From assembly GCA_902763505.1 (NCBI GenBank), contig CACWSO010000009.1, forward strand, positions 1 to 64,000: a stretch of DNA of 64,000 nt, written 5' to 3'. A program made the position numbers and the translations under genes. This DNA is from an uncultured Eubacteriales bacterium. Its GTDB lineage: Bacteria > Bacillota > Clostridia > Peptostreptococcales > Anaerovoracaceae. Shown piece by piece: positions 1-8,779 of the stretch. The notes under the pieces were generated by a model. That model did not search any database, was not told the origin of the DNA, and saw only the letters and a program-made list of their open reading frames with translations. Position 1 is the first letter of the stretch, and every line of letters starts with the position of its first letter.

Positions 1-55
1 TACCTCCTGTACATGTTTTGTGGTAATTACATTATACAGGATGAGCATGGCTCAT
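1..55 (-). promoter_or_regulatory. Promoter, operator-like repeat and RBS of a gene lying left of the window
   Basis: On the minus strand a TATAAT box (31-36) precedes an AGGAGGTA ribosome site (1-8), so a leftward gene starts just outside the window. An inverted repeat ATGAGC-ATG-GCTCAT (41-55) lies where the -35 element would be, and no good -35 is visible. This suggests control by a DNA-binding regulator (inference). The gene itself cannot be seen. Confidence 0.5.
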
Positions 56-124
56 TTCTTTTACAAATATGAATTTACACCATTATATGGGCACAACTGC
101 CGTAACGCGGCTTTGCATGCTGAT

Positions 125-163
125 GTAGTGAGAATGTGGTGAGAAATCTTATAGAATTACACC
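125..163 (+). repeat. Bipartite motif copy 1: GTAGTGAGA-N21-AATTACACC
   Basis: Two 9-base half motifs are separated by exactly 21 bases. The same pair and spacing recur at 49355-49393 (minus) and 49574-49612 (plus). It lies in the 283-base stretch upstream of the gene at 284 and of the leftward gene outside the window. GTGGTGAGAA follows as a degenerate repeat of the left half. Function unknown; probably a binding site or structured element. Confidence 0.5.
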
Positions 164-283
164 GGAATTACAATAGACCCATTGATTATGGCTGGATTAT
201 TTCCAGTTTCTGTGAAATAATGACAAATAGCTGATAGAGATGCAAAGGCAATAACGACAGAAGGGATGAAAGAGACGTAAGAC

Positions 284-592
284 ATGAGTGATATGAAAGA
301 AATAGAACTGAAACTGAATTTGGTGCGTCCGAAATTCGCGGACATTGATGTCATCGATAATCTCGAGCAAGGCGGGCGGAAACGCTGCACGATTACGGTG
401 GATTATTCGGAATATGATGTGAAGTCCCTGATTCGGGAGGGGCTGGACCTGGAAGGTGCCATGGCCCATTACAAAGAACGCATCACGTATATCGTGAAGC
501 GTTATCTTCTGACTGACTTTGAGGTAAGAGGCGGATGGGACGAGGTCCTAAACGCCATAAGGCCTTACGTGGAGAAGTATTATCAGGAGTGA
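284..592 (+). CDS. Small protein of unknown function (102 aa)
   Basis: I do not recognise this family. The 102-residue protein is soluble and charged, with no signal peptide, membrane segment or metal motif. The C-terminal half (about residues 50-102) looks helical and rich in Tyr, Arg and Glu. The ribosome site is weak (a GAAAGAG stretch before the ATG). It is the only plus-strand gene in the first 3.7 kb and runs convergently towards the LysO-like gene, ending 7 bases from its stop codon. The 283 bases upstream hold no other gene. Coding status rests on the intact frame and ordinary composition. Confidence 0.55.
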   Translation: MSDMKEIELKLNLVRPKFADIDVIDNLEQGGRKRCTITVDYSEYDVKSLIREGLDLEGAMAHYKERITYIVKRYLLTDFEVRGGWDEVLNAIRPYVEKYYQE

Positions 593-598
593 GTACGT

Positions 599-1621
599 CT
601 ACAGACTCATGAATATGCTGACGAGAACCGGGACTGCCGCTGACAAAACCACCCCGTTTACGAAGGAGTAAACGGCTATGGTGCTGTCGGTGGCTTTTTC
701 TACTAATGGAAGGCAAACGTCCATGGAGGACGCGCCCGGCAGACAGTAACATTCGATATAGCCGAGGTGCTTCGCGCAGGTCGGAATGAACAGAATCCCC
801 ACCACTTCACGAATCACATTGTGCATGAAAGAAATCGCGCTGATCTTGGCGGAATAGTCCACCAGCATAGCGGATGCAAGGGAATACCATCCGAGTCCGG
901 ATCCGATGCAAGCGCTGTCCTGCACGCTGAACGGCAAAAACAACGACGCGATGACACATCCCAAAAGCATCGCGCCAATGGAGACAAACGGGAATACGAC
1001 GACACGCCAGCCGGCGCTTTTGAAGTTGGTGGCGAGGGTTCCCTCTGTACCGATGTCGATGCCCACAAGCACCAGAAGCGTGCAGAGCGTAATCATCAGC
1101 AGTGTTCCGGTAACTGCAATGAAACTGTCCGGCAGAACCAGATAACCCGCTGCGATTCCAACGGCAACGAAGACGACCATGATGATGGTAAGGCTGTTCA
1201 GACGCGGCTTCGCAGCTTCGCCATCCGCGTTTCCTTCACCTTCCATGCCGCCTGCGTTTCCTGCGCCTTCCATGCCGTCTGCTTCCCCTGCGCTTCCCGC
1301 CTTTGCAGAAGCGGCAACTCTCGCTGAGCCGCGTTTTCCGTATCTGTCAAAGCCCATGACCCTGCGGACAAGGGTGAACGCAATAACGGTGAAGATCATG
1401 ATGATGATCGTAAAAACAAACGAAATTAACCCAATCGTTCCGAGAGAGGCAACGATTTCCTCGCTTGCGCCGATCCTGCTCCCCATGAGAAAAACAAGCA
1501 CGACAATGACCAAGGTCTGGAGTTTACCAACCCATTTCCATGATTTGTTCTGCTTTTTGAGCCTCGCTCCGATGAAGTATCCTGCGACGGTCACCGCGAG
1601 GTATATTAATAAATCCAGCAA
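599..1621 (-). CDS. lysO: LysO-family (YbjE, DUF340) lysine exporter-like membrane protein
   Basis: The protein has 340 residues and about nine membrane segments. The C-terminal block (about 225-335) with GSGLGWYSL, an SFMHNVIRE stretch and a GASSMD stretch is typical of the LysO/YbjE family, which exports L-lysine and toxic analogues in Escherichia coli. The start is TTG at 1621, with AAGGAG six bases upstream. Between the N-terminal helices and the LysO core (about residues 99-141) lies a Gly/Ala/Met/Glu-rich linker built from near repeats (GAGNAGGMEG, EGNADGE), encoded by repetitive DNA at about 1200-1330. It is the last gene of a four-gene minus-strand group. The family is fairly sure; the substrate is inferred. 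Confidence 0.75.
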   Translation of the reverse strand: MLDLLIYLAVTVAGYFIGARLKKQNKSWKWVGKLQTLVIVVLVFLMGSRIGASEEIVASLGTIGLISFVFTIIIMIFTVIAFTLVRRVMGFDRYGKRGSARVAASAKAGSAGEADGMEGAGNAGGMEGEGNADGEAAKPRLNSLTIIMVVFVAVGIAAGYLVLPDSFIAVTGTLLMITLCTLLVLVGIDIGTEGTLATNFKSAGWRVVVFPFVSIGAMLLGCVIASLFLPFSVQDSACIGSGLGWYSLASAMLVDYSAKISAISFMHNVIREVVGILFIPTCAKHLGYIECYCLPGASSMDVCLPLVEKATDSTIAVYSFVNGVVLSAAVPVLVSIFMSL

Positions 1622-1642
1622 GCCTGTCTCCTTATCTGCTCG

Positions 1643-2494
1643 TTATCTGCTCTTGACACACCACCACGATACGGTGGCGATGATAATGACTGCGCCGACC
1701 AGAGCGAACGGTCCCGGGACTTCACCGATGAAAATGGCGACCCAGACCGGGTTCAAAAGCGGCTCCAGCATGCCGATCAGTGAGCACGCCAGCGGCGGGC
1801 AGTCTCTGGATGCGATTCCATAGAGGACATACGGAATGCCCAACTGGAACACGCCCAATATTATAACATAAACAATCTCAATAGCGGCGATTTCCGTCGT
1901 CTGTGGAATGCCGATCGGCAGACCGATCAACAGTGTCAGCACATGGGCAATCATAATACCGCTCATTCTTGTGGCGTCGTCGTCTCCTCCCCTTCCGACC
2001 ATTACGAACATCTGCGCCAGAAAAATACCGGCGAGTATCCCGAACACATTTCCAAGCATATTCCCCGGCGACAGCTGGTCGAGAAAGAACAGCACCATAC
2101 CGCCCATGGTGATGCAGACAACCAGGACATCCTGTTTTTGCATCTTCTGCTTGAAAAAGAGTGCGGAGATGATGAGAATAAAAATCGGCGCCGTGTACTG
2201 GAGTACGATGGCGTTGGCCGCCGTTGTCAGTTTGTTAGCGATGGTGAACAAGGTAGCTGAGAATGCCAGCCCGACGCCGGCGAGAACGGAATACTTGTTC
2301 AGTTTGAAACGCGTGTGCGTCGCAGCCATGTACGTAGCCATGATACTGCCCGAAATACCGCTTCGAATTCCCGCGATCAGGAACGGGCTCCAGGATATGA
2401 GCTTGATGAATATCCCGCCCAGACTCCACATGGCGGCCGTAATGACCATCAGGAGCATCGCCCTGTTTTTTCTTTTGATATCAGTCTGCGTCAT
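1643..2494 (-). CDS. DMT-superfamily (EamA) transporter
   Basis: This 283-residue protein has ten predicted membrane helices arranged as two EamA repeats, the usual size for the drug/metabolite transporter family. Members move amino acids, metabolites or drugs through the cytoplasmic membrane; the substrate cannot be read from sequence. Its ATG overlaps the stop codon of the upstream YwaF-like gene (ATGA), so the two are translationally coupled. It is followed after 21 bases by the LysO-like exporter, so two exporters share one transcript, which hints at an amino-acid efflux role (inference). Confidence 0.8.
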   Translation of the reverse strand: MTQTDIKRKNRAMLLMVITAAMWSLGGIFIKLISWSPFLIAGIRSGISGSIMATYMAATHTRFKLNKYSVLAGVGLAFSATLFTIANKLTTAANAIVLQYTAPIFILIISALFFKQKMQKQDVLVVCITMGGMVLFFLDQLSPGNMLGNVFGILAGIFLAQMFVMVGRGGDDDATRMSGIMIAHVLTLLIGLPIGIPQTTEIAAIEIVYVIILGVFQLGIPYVLYGIASRDCPPLACSLIGMLEPLLNPVWVAIFIGEVPGPFALVGAVIIIATVSWWCVKSR

Positions 2495-3249
2495 TTTCCG
2501 GCTCCGTGGCGTCTCCTGTGGTACAATTCAATTCCTGCATAAATCAATCCGATGACGATTGCAGCAAAAACAGCATATCCTAAGAGATATAAACGATCGC
2601 CCGTCACCTGTGCAATCAGCTCCAGCGGCGTGCCCTTCGGCGGCCAGTTGATGAACATGAAATTACAGTGTGCGATGCGGTCGAATACATACACGGGTAC
2701 TGCCGCGGCAATCATAAAGATCCAGACGTAGTGTGCATGTTTGACGCTTAGGTTCGTCCATCCCTGCTTCACCATCAGTACAGGATAAAGCAAAAGCATC
2801 CCATGCCATGCATACCCGTAGAAGTTCATGAAATTAAACACCGGATAGAGATGGGCCCAGTCCGGAAATAAAAGCGCCGCAACCGTCCCCGGCAGGATGA
2901 GAACGCAAGCGATTTCTCCCCAAATCATCCTCCACTTATCTGTCTTCGAAAGGGATACAGCAATAAAAACAAACAGCCCCAGGCTGCACAAATGCAAAGG
3001 CAGGTACCCCGGGCCGAAGTGTCCTCCCTTGATCAGAAATGCGTCCTTAAACACTTCCATGCAGACCATGATCCACGGAATCACCTTCATGGCAGATGCA
3101 AGCCTGCTGCTTTTGTATGTGAGTATTCGGACCGTCAGGATAAGCAGCACAAAAAGAACGATCAGCGTGATGATGTGCTCCGCACTGAATCGCATATAGC
3201 CGAGGCCCGGCGGCAGATCTTCGTATTGTTTCCAAAAATACTCAAACAT
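2491..3249 (-). CDS. YwaF-like (TIGR02206) integral membrane protein
   Basis: The 252-residue protein has about seven membrane helices with conserved histidines, including SAEHIIT near residue 22 and PLHLCSLG near 85, as in the YwaF/TIGR02206 family. No function is established for this family. It starts 9 bases after the thioesterase stop codon and ends in an ATGA overlap with the DMT transporter, so it sits in a tight operon. The family assignment is good; the role is unknown. Confidence 0.7.
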   Translation of the reverse strand: MFEYFWKQYEDLPPGLGYMRFSAEHIITLIVLFVLLILTVRILTYKSSRLASAMKVIPWIMVCMEVFKDAFLIKGGHFGPGYLPLHLCSLGLFVFIAVSLSKTDKWRMIWGEIACVLILPGTVAALLFPDWAHLYPVFNFMNFYGYAWHGMLLLYPVLMVKQGWTNLSVKHAHYVWIFMIAAAVPVYVFDRIAHCNFMFINWPPKGTPLELIAQVTGDRLYLLGYAVFAAIVIGLIYAGIELYHRRRHGAGK

Positions 3250-3258
3250 CAGTGATGA

Positions 3259-3660
3259 TTAATCTTTCAGAATCCTGTATCCTTCGACTCTCACACGGGC
3301 GATTTCCGTACCATAATCGTCCGTTACATTCACCTCATAGAAGCATGCGTGGCGCCCGTCTTTGATACAGTTGGCTTCGCAGATCAGATGGTTTCCTTTG
3401 TTATGATTCATGAAAATTGCATGCGACCCTAAGGTGACAACCGGCTCTGAGTCGAAGTTGGACGCAACGGCAAAGGCAAAGTCACAGAGTGTGAAATAGA
3501 CGCCTCCCATGACCGCCCCCATAGCGTTCATATGCCTCTCATCCAGTTCCAGTTCGACCTTGGCATAGTGTTCCCGAACCTCCGTAATCGTGATTCCCGT
3601 TACATCTGTTGCATATTTATCATTTTTGAAATACGCATTTGCCCGTTCCAGATTTGTCAT
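3259..3660 (-). CDS. PaaI-type hotdog-fold thioesterase
   Basis: The protein has 133 residues from the ATG at 3660, which is preceded by AGGAGG six bases upstream; a longer frame exists but has no ribosome site. It carries the hotdog thioesterase pattern: HMNAMGAVMGGVYFTLCDFA (about 56-75), with the helix and the Gly-rich turn that bind acyl-CoA in PaaI/YiiD-like enzymes. It probably hydrolyses an acyl-CoA thioester in the cytoplasm. It is the first gene of the minus-strand group and diverges from the adenosyltransferase gene, sharing a 68-base promoter region. Confidence 0.8.
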   Translation of the reverse strand: MTNLERANAYFKNDKYATDVTGITITEVREHYAKVELELDERHMNAMGAVMGGVYFTLCDFAFAVASNFDSEPVVTLGSHAIFMNHNKGNHLICEANCIKDGRHACFYEVNVTDDYGTEIARVRVEGYRILKD

Positions 3661-3728
3661 ATGTTTTCCTCCTGACCGGCAATCGCCGGATATAATATGG
3701 TACAATTATAGCACAAGGAGGCACACAC
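3661..3728. promoter_or_regulatory. Divergent promoter region, thioesterase operon and cobO
   Basis: Overlapping -10-like boxes are seen on both strands (GGTACAAT on plus, GCTATAAT on minus). A small hairpin CCGGC-AATC-GCCGG lies in the leader of the minus-strand transcript just before its ribosome site. AAGGAGG lies before the cobO start. Confidence 0.45.
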
Positions 3729-4319
3729 ATGAGCACCAACAAAACAGGATATGTGCAGGTCTATACAGGAAATGGCAAAGGCAAAACCACCGCAGCCCTC
3801 GGCATCACCATGCGGGCGTCAGGTGCCGGGATGAAAATCGCTTTCATCCAATTCATGAAGGCACTCGGCTACAGTGAGCAGAAGATCCTACCGACCCTTC
3901 CCGGCGTCACCTGGAAGACCCTCGGCAAGCCGTTCTTTATCGCAAAAGCGGGAAGCATCTCTGAAGAGGAACTGGCGGAATACGGCGACACGTGCGTTGT
4001 TTTTGAAGAAGGCAATCCGCCTGCAGAATATGTGAAGATGATCAGCGATGGTTTCGCAGAGGCTCGCGAGATGGTGCTGTCCGGCGACTACGATATGGTC
4101 GTGCTCGATGAAATCAACTGCACCATGTTCTTCGGGTTGCTTGATATAGAGGAAGTTTTAGAACTGATTCGGAACAAACCGACTCACACAGAGCTGATTC
4201 TGACCGGTCGCTGCGCGCCGGAAGAAATCATTGAGGCCGCCGACCTCGTCACCGAAATGCGTGAGATCAAACACTACTACAATGACGGCGTGCAGGCACG
4301 CCGCGGAATCGAAGACTAG
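3729..4319 (+). CDS. cobO: Cob(I)yrinic acid a,c-diamide adenosyltransferase (CobA/CobO/BtuR type)
   Basis: This 196-residue protein starts with YTGNGKGKTTAALG (about 11-24), the P-loop of the CobA/BtuR corrinoid adenosyltransferases. It contains VVLDEINC (about 125-132), the Walker B-like segment, and ends with HYYNDGVQARRGIE, which is typical of the family tail. The enzyme transfers the adenosyl group of ATP to reduced corrinoid to make coenzyme B12 precursors. There are no other cobalamin genes nearby, so it may serve salvage. AAGGAGG sits a normal distance before the ATG. Confidence 0.9.
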   Translation: MSTNKTGYVQVYTGNGKGKTTAALGITMRASGAGMKIAFIQFMKALGYSEQKILPTLPGVTWKTLGKPFFIAKAGSISEEELAEYGDTCVVFEEGNPPAEYVKMISDGFAEAREMVLSGDYDMVVLDEINCTMFFGLLDIEEVLELIRNKPTHTELILTGRCAPEEIIEAADLVTEMREIKHYYNDGVQARRGIED

Positions 4320-4337
4320 AGGAACGCACAGACGGTT

Positions 4338-5702
4338 TTAAGATTTCCGCCGCTGCATGGACATGATGATTCCCAGAATGCAAAGCCCTGTAAAGATAAA
4401 GAAGCAGATGTGCATCGTGCGGATCAGATCTGCAGCAGGAACGTCATAGAGAGAAACATTCCCGATCGTTCCGCTGACGACCAATGTGATGATGGCCATT
4501 CCTATGGTCTGTCCTGAAGTGCGCATGGTTGAAACGATGGAATTCGCAACGGCGAACTTCTGCGGCGGAACGCAGCTCATGATCACATTCGTATTCGGTG
4601 AGGAGAAGAGCGCGATTCCAAATCCGGCAGCAGCCAGTGCGATGCAGACAGCCCATATCGGCATTCCCACATACGCAAAGGCGAAGAACAGAAGCGTGAG
4701 TGCGCACACAGCCATGCCTGACGACGCAAGTTTATAGGCAGGCACGCGGTCGGACATCCGTCCCGTCCATGGGGAGAAAACAGCCATCAGAATTGGCTGC
4801 ATCATCATGACCAATCCCGCAGTCTGTGAACTGAGACCCTGCACCACCTGCAGATAAATGGAAACAAAATATCCCAGCGCAAAGGTTGCGCTGTAGTTGA
4901 ACAGTGCTGTGAGATTCGACAGTGTGAACACTCTATCTTCCGCGAAGATCCGCACATCAATGACTGGATTTTCGAACCGCAGTTCGATTCTTACAAAGAG
5001 CACTCCCAGGATCACACCACACAGGAGGAACACCCATCCGAATCTGCTGCTGTTCAAGGCAGTCAGTCCATAAATCAGACAAATGATCATCAGAATATAA
5101 ACGATATTACCACCGAGGTCGAACTTCGCCCCGGTTTTTTTCTGCCTGTCGTCAGCGACTCCCGCAAGCGTCAGGATCATCGATGCAAAGGCAATGGCCG
5201 CTCCAAAGAGAAAAATCGCCTGCCATCCGAACAGATTGTTCAGAAAACCACCGAGAGCAGGGCCGATGGCAAGTCCTGTGTAAATACCTGATGTAACAAT
5301 GCCGATGGCTTTGCCCCGTTCATTGCCCGGGAATGCATTGATTGCGATCGGCATATTGGATGCGAAGATCATAGCTGCGCCGATACCCATGATGGCGCGC
5401 ATGGTGAGAATCTCGGCAACGGATCCCATAAAGACTGCCGCAACAGAGGCAACGCCAAAGACAGCGACTCCTGCCGCCAGCATATATTTTCTGCTGGTGC
5501 TGTCCGCGATCTTTCCAAATGGTACCGCCATCGCAGCGATTACAATGACATAAGCCGTCGTAATCCAGCCAACGCTCGCAGCACCCATATTAAAATAGGT
5601 TCCCATCGCAGGTATGGCCAGGTTCGTCGCGCTTCCTGAAAAAGCTGTTGCGAACGATGTCCCGGTCGCCACCGCGAGGGCAATCTTCTGTTCCTTTGTC
5701 AT
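4338..5702 (-). CDS. MFS transporter, DHA2 (EmrB/QacA) type
   Basis: The 454-residue protein has about 14 membrane helices and the motif region GWITTAYVIVIAAMAVPFGK (about 45-64), followed by ADSTSRK, as in proton-driven multidrug exporters. An NxxxRGKAIG stretch occurs near residue 126. It likely exports drugs or metabolites by proton antiport. It lies 36 bases after the amidohydrolase at 5739 on the same strand, and the space between contains a 15-base tandem duplication. No strong ribosome site precedes the ATG. It converges with cobO; no clear terminator is visible in the 18-base gap. Confidence 0.85.
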   Translation of the reverse strand: MTKEQKIALAVATGTSFATAFSGSATNLAIPAMGTYFNMGAASVGWITTAYVIVIAAMAVPFGKIADSTSRKYMLAAGVAVFGVASVAAVFMGSVAEILTMRAIMGIGAAMIFASNMPIAINAFPGNERGKAIGIVTSGIYTGLAIGPALGGFLNNLFGWQAIFLFGAAIAFASMILTLAGVADDRQKKTGAKFDLGGNIVYILMIICLIYGLTALNSSRFGWVFLLCGVILGVLFVRIELRFENPVIDVRIFAEDRVFTLSNLTALFNYSATFALGYFVSIYLQVVQGLSSQTAGLVMMMQPILMAVFSPWTGRMSDRVPAYKLASSGMAVCALTLLFFAFAYVGMPIWAVCIALAAAGFGIALFSSPNTNVIMSCVPPQKFAVANSIVSTMRTSGQTIGMAIITLVVSGTIGNVSLYDVPAADLIRTMHICFFIFTGLCILGIIMSMQRRKS

Positions 5703-5715
5703 ATGGTTATTCTAT

Positions 5716-5745
5716 ATCATCCACTACTTTATCATCCACTACTTT
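5716..5745. repeat. Perfect 15-base tandem duplication
   Basis: ATCATCCACTACTTT occurs twice head-to-tail (5716-5730 and 5731-5745). The second copy contains the stop codon of the amidohydrolase, so the duplication extends the gap to the MFS gene without changing either protein. It is likely a replication-slippage event. Confidence 0.85.
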
Positions 5746-7490
5746 GTGTATACCAATTCTCCATTGATATAAGTCGCAGCAATCGAAATGTCGTCCTGAA
5801 ATGTTCCCTCCTCAGCTTCTGTCTGTCTGAGGATGTCTTTGTCGAGCACGACGAATGACGCGCGGCAACCCGGTGCGAGACGTCCAAGATCGTGAAGTCC
5901 GATCACCTTTGCCGCTTCAGAAGTATAGAGTCGTATGGCGGTTCCGATATCGATACGTTCATCCTCCCCTAACGATGAGTGGCTTAGGTCCGTGCCGTCG
6001 TAAGCAATGCGCGTAACGGCCGCCTTGATGTTCATCAGAGGATCCGAAGGGCTGGCCCATGCTGTCGCCGGTGAGTCCGTCGATAGTGACAACGGTACGC
6101 CCGCATCCAAAATGCTTCTGATTGGGTAGCATCTTCTCGTCCACGCCTCGCCGAGGTTCGCCAGATAGCTTTCAATTTCACTGAATAAGAAGATCGGCTG
6201 CGTCGACCAGGCGATTCCTGCCTTTGCAGCTTTCGCGATAGAATCAGGCGCCGGATCTGTCACGTGCTCCATGCGGACATATGGGAAGAATCCCGCATCA
6301 CCTGCTTTTGTATCTGTCCATGGTTCTTCGCCTGCTAATCTATCTACAAAACGTCTAATGGTCCTGCGCCCCATTGCATGAAGTGCTAACTGACAGTGAT
6401 GCACTTTGCAGAAATTGATGGCGCTTTCCAGGAGCTCATCAGAACAGGTGCTCATACCGCAGTCGGCGTTGCAGTCGGTGTTGCAGCCAGCGCCGCAATT
6501 AATGCTCTGCCCTTCTGCGGAAGGATATGGTTCTTCCATCCAGGCAGTATGTCCGGAGAACGTTCCGTCGCCGAGGATCTTCAAACCGCAGATTCTGAAC
6601 TGCTGTCCTTCCGCCATCTGGTCCTGTGTGATGTGAAAATTTGGATCATCCCGATGCTCACCCCACATGCAGTACATGGCGATGTCCTGTTTGAAACCCC
6701 GTTCGATGGCTTTGCGGTAGCGTTCGGTGTTATCCGTTCCGTCCAGGCTGCCGAGATCCGCAATGGCAACAACGCCCTGGGATGCTAGCAATTCGCCGAG
6801 ATCCGCAATCATGCCGGCAGTCTCCTGCTCATCTGCCGCGGGAATAAATGGCGGCACGAGAAGTCTTGCATTCTCCCGCAGAACACCTGTCGGTTCTCCA
6901 TTTTCATCCCTGTCGATCTGTCCGCCCTCCGGGTCTGGCGTGCTGGCATCGATACCGCATATCTCAAGAGCCTTGCTGTTCACCACGCGGATGTGCTGAC
7001 AGGCGCGGACGATACTGACTGGAACGTCGGATGCTCCCTTATCCAAATCATATCTGTTCGGTGTGCGCTTTTCCGCGAGCTTTCCTTCGTCGAATCCCCA
7101 CCCTTGAATCCACTGCCGCGAACAAGAGGCATCGTCTAGCGATCTCATCTCACGGCGAGCTTTCCGAACCGCCTCAATCAGCTGATCGATACTCGTGATT
7201 TCAGGCGGAAGGACCGCTATCTGCCGGCTATACTCAGCCAATGTCACCGGATGCATGTGATTGTCGATGAAACCCGGCAGCACCCTTTTGCCACCGAGAT
7301 CAATTCTCCTAACCTGCACCGCATCTGATGATCCCTTGGCCACCAGCGAGTCCAGCGCCCCTTCGGCATCTGACTCACAGCCAACCCAAACAATGCGTTG
7401 ATCACGAACGATCATCGCCTCTGCATTGAGCTGCGCCTCATCGCATGTATATATTCTTCCATTGTGATATAAAGTAATTCTTTCTTCCAT
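5739..7490 (-). CDS. YtcJ-like amidohydrolase (metal-dependent hydrolase)
   Basis: The protein has 583 residues from the ATG at 7490. The N-terminal beta-sandwich part is followed by GFIDNHMHP, the HxH metal motif, and a late STDSPA (Asp of the metal site), placing it in the amidohydrolase superfamily, YtcJ/AepA branch (N-substituted amide hydrolases). Near the middle there is an unusual Cys-rich insert (NCGAGCNTDCNADCG) encoded by 12-base repeats at about 6450-6500. No Shine-Dalgarno is visible. A TG-T-TATAAT extended -10 ends seven bases before the ATG, so the mRNA may be leaderless. Substrate unknown. Confidence 0.8.
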   Translation of the reverse strand: MEERITLYHNGRIYTCDEAQLNAEAMIVRDQRIVWVGCESDAEGALDSLVAKGSSDAVQVRRIDLGGKRVLPGFIDNHMHPVTLAEYSRQIAVLPPEITSIDQLIEAVRKARREMRSLDDASCSRQWIQGWGFDEGKLAEKRTPNRYDLDKGASDVPVSIVRACQHIRVVNSKALEICGIDASTPDPEGGQIDRDENGEPTGVLRENARLLVPPFIPAADEQETAGMIADLGELLASQGVVAIADLGSLDGTDNTERYRKAIERGFKQDIAMYCMWGEHRDDPNFHITQDQMAEGQQFRICGLKILGDGTFSGHTAWMEEPYPSAEGQSINCGAGCNTDCNADCGMSTCSDELLESAINFCKVHHCQLALHAMGRRTIRRFVDRLAGEEPWTDTKAGDAGFFPYVRMEHVTDPAPDSIAKAAKAGIAWSTQPIFLFSEIESYLANLGEAWTRRCYPIRSILDAGVPLSLSTDSPATAWASPSDPLMNIKAAVTRIAYDGTDLSHSSLGEDERIDIGTAIRLYTSEAAKVIGLHDLGRLAPGCRASFVVLDKDILRQTEAEEGTFQDDISIAATYINGELVYTK

Positions 7491-7505
7491 GGTTTTTATT
7501 ATAAC

Positions 7506-7535
7506 AAAAAGAGCCGCCACTACAAAAGAGCGATG
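7506..7535 (-). terminator. Terminator of the sugar operon
   Basis: On the minus strand GAGCCATCGCT pairs with AGTGGCGGCTC (one A-C mismatch, loop of seven), followed by TTTTTG. It lies after the MsmX-like gene and directly upstream of the TATAAT box of the next gene. Confidence 0.75.
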
Positions 7536-7566
7536 GCTCCTGAATCCATACATTATCCTAGTACCT

Positions 7567-8766
7567 TCACTTCACCAGCGATTCTTCTGTCTCTGCGTCG
7601 AACAGATGCATCGCTTCAGTCTGCAGCTTCAGTTTCAACTTCGTTCCTGCGCTCATCTCATCGATGTCCATGTTCAGCGTCGGCACAATGGCGATGACTT
7701 CTGTGCCGGATGCATTCATGTGCAGGTGCATTTCGCTTCCCATCATCTCGGCGACTTCAATCACGGCGTCGATGCCGGTTCCATCATCGCTGATCACGAC
7801 GTTGACCGGTCTGACGCCGGCGACAACTTCGCGCTCGCCGGAAGCACCGCAGACCTCTGCACCATCTCCCAGTTTCTCTGCCACCTTGCCAGGCAGTTCG
7901 AATGTTTCACCGAGGATCTCAACGATGTACTTGCCGTCCGCAAAGCGCAGCTTGCTGCCCGGGAAGAAGTTCATCTGCGGCACGCCGATAAATCCTGCTA
8001 CGAACAAGTTCTTCGGATTATTGAACACCTCCTGCGGCGTTCCGATCTGCTGGATAAATCCATCCTTCATGATGACGATTCTGTCACCCAATGTCATGGC
8101 CTCCACCTGATCGTGGGTTACGTAGATGAAAGTCGTATCAATCTTTTTTCTCAGTTTAATGATCTCCGCACGCATCTGATTTCTGAGTTTCGCATCCAGA
8201 TTACTGAGCGGTTCATCCATGAGGAAGACCTTCGGGTCTCTGACGAATGCTCTTCCCATGGCGACTCTCTGTCTCTGTCCGCCTGAAAGTGCTTTTGGCT
8301 TTCTGTTGAGGAGCGGTGTGATGTCCAGGATTTCAGCCGCTTCACGAACATGCTTGTCGATCTCTTCTTTGCTGAACTTCTGCATCTTAAGGGAGAAGGC
8401 CATGTTTTCATAGACCGTCATGTGCGGATACAGCGCGTAGTTCTGGAAGACCATGGCGATGTCTCGGTTCTTCGGAGCAACGTCGTTCATGCGTTCTCCA
8501 TCGATATAGAGATCTCCCTCGCTGATATCTTCCAACCCTGCGATCATTCTGAGCGTCGTAGATTTCCCGCATCCGGAAGGTCCAACCAACACCACAAACT
8601 CTCTGTCCGCGATGTCGAGGTTGAACTCCTGTACGGCTACAACACCCTTATCTGTAATCTGAAGATTCATCGGTTGCTGTTCCGACTCATCCTTTTTATC
8701 CTTTTTCTTTTCATCCTCAGTGAAAGGATAGATTTTCTTGATGTTCTTAAGAATTACTTCAGCCAC
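7567..8766 (-). CDS. Sugar ABC transporter ATP-binding protein (MsmX/UgpC/MalK type)
   Basis: The 399-residue ATPase has Walker A GPSGCGKST (62-70), the Q-loop FQNYALYPHMT (about 107-117), signature LSGGQRQR (160-167), Walker B FLMDEP (181-186) and a C-terminal OB/TOBE domain (about 240-399). This is the architecture of the ATPases that power CUT1 carbohydrate importers at the inner face of the membrane. Between the first strand and Walker A there is a highly charged insert (about 16-33) not usual in MsmX. It is the last gene of the sugar operon, 13 bases after the beta-helix gene. Confidence 0.92.
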   Translation of the reverse strand: MAEVILKNIKKIYPFTEDEKKKDKKDESEQQPMNLQITDKGVVAVQEFNLDIADREFVVLVGPSGCGKSTTLRMIAGLEDISEGDLYIDGERMNDVAPKNRDIAMVFQNYALYPHMTVYENMAFSLKMQKFSKEEIDKHVREAAEILDITPLLNRKPKALSGGQRQRVAMGRAFVRDPKVFLMDEPLSNLDAKLRNQMRAEIIKLRKKIDTTFIYVTHDQVEAMTLGDRIVIMKDGFIQQIGTPQEVFNNPKNLFVAGFIGVPQMNFFPGSKLRFADGKYIVEILGETFELPGKVAEKLGDGAEVCGASGEREVVAGVRPVNVVISDDGTGIDAVIEVAEMMGSEMHLHMNASGTEVIAIVPTLNMDIDEMSAGTKLKLKLQTEAMHLFDAETEESLVK

Positions 8767-8779
8767 TTTTGAACCTCCA

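Noticed and set aside
767..1823. Plus-strand open frames opposite the LysO-like gene
   Set aside because: They carry Arg/Pro/Ser-rich shadow sequences and lack ribosome sites.
7506..7535. Possible fourth small RNA: AGAGCCGCCACT resembles the sRNA1 hairpin region
   Set aside because: The CCGCCA bases lie in the stem, not the loop, of the operon terminator; there is no TTGACA-N16-TATAAT promoter and no AGGCAA element.
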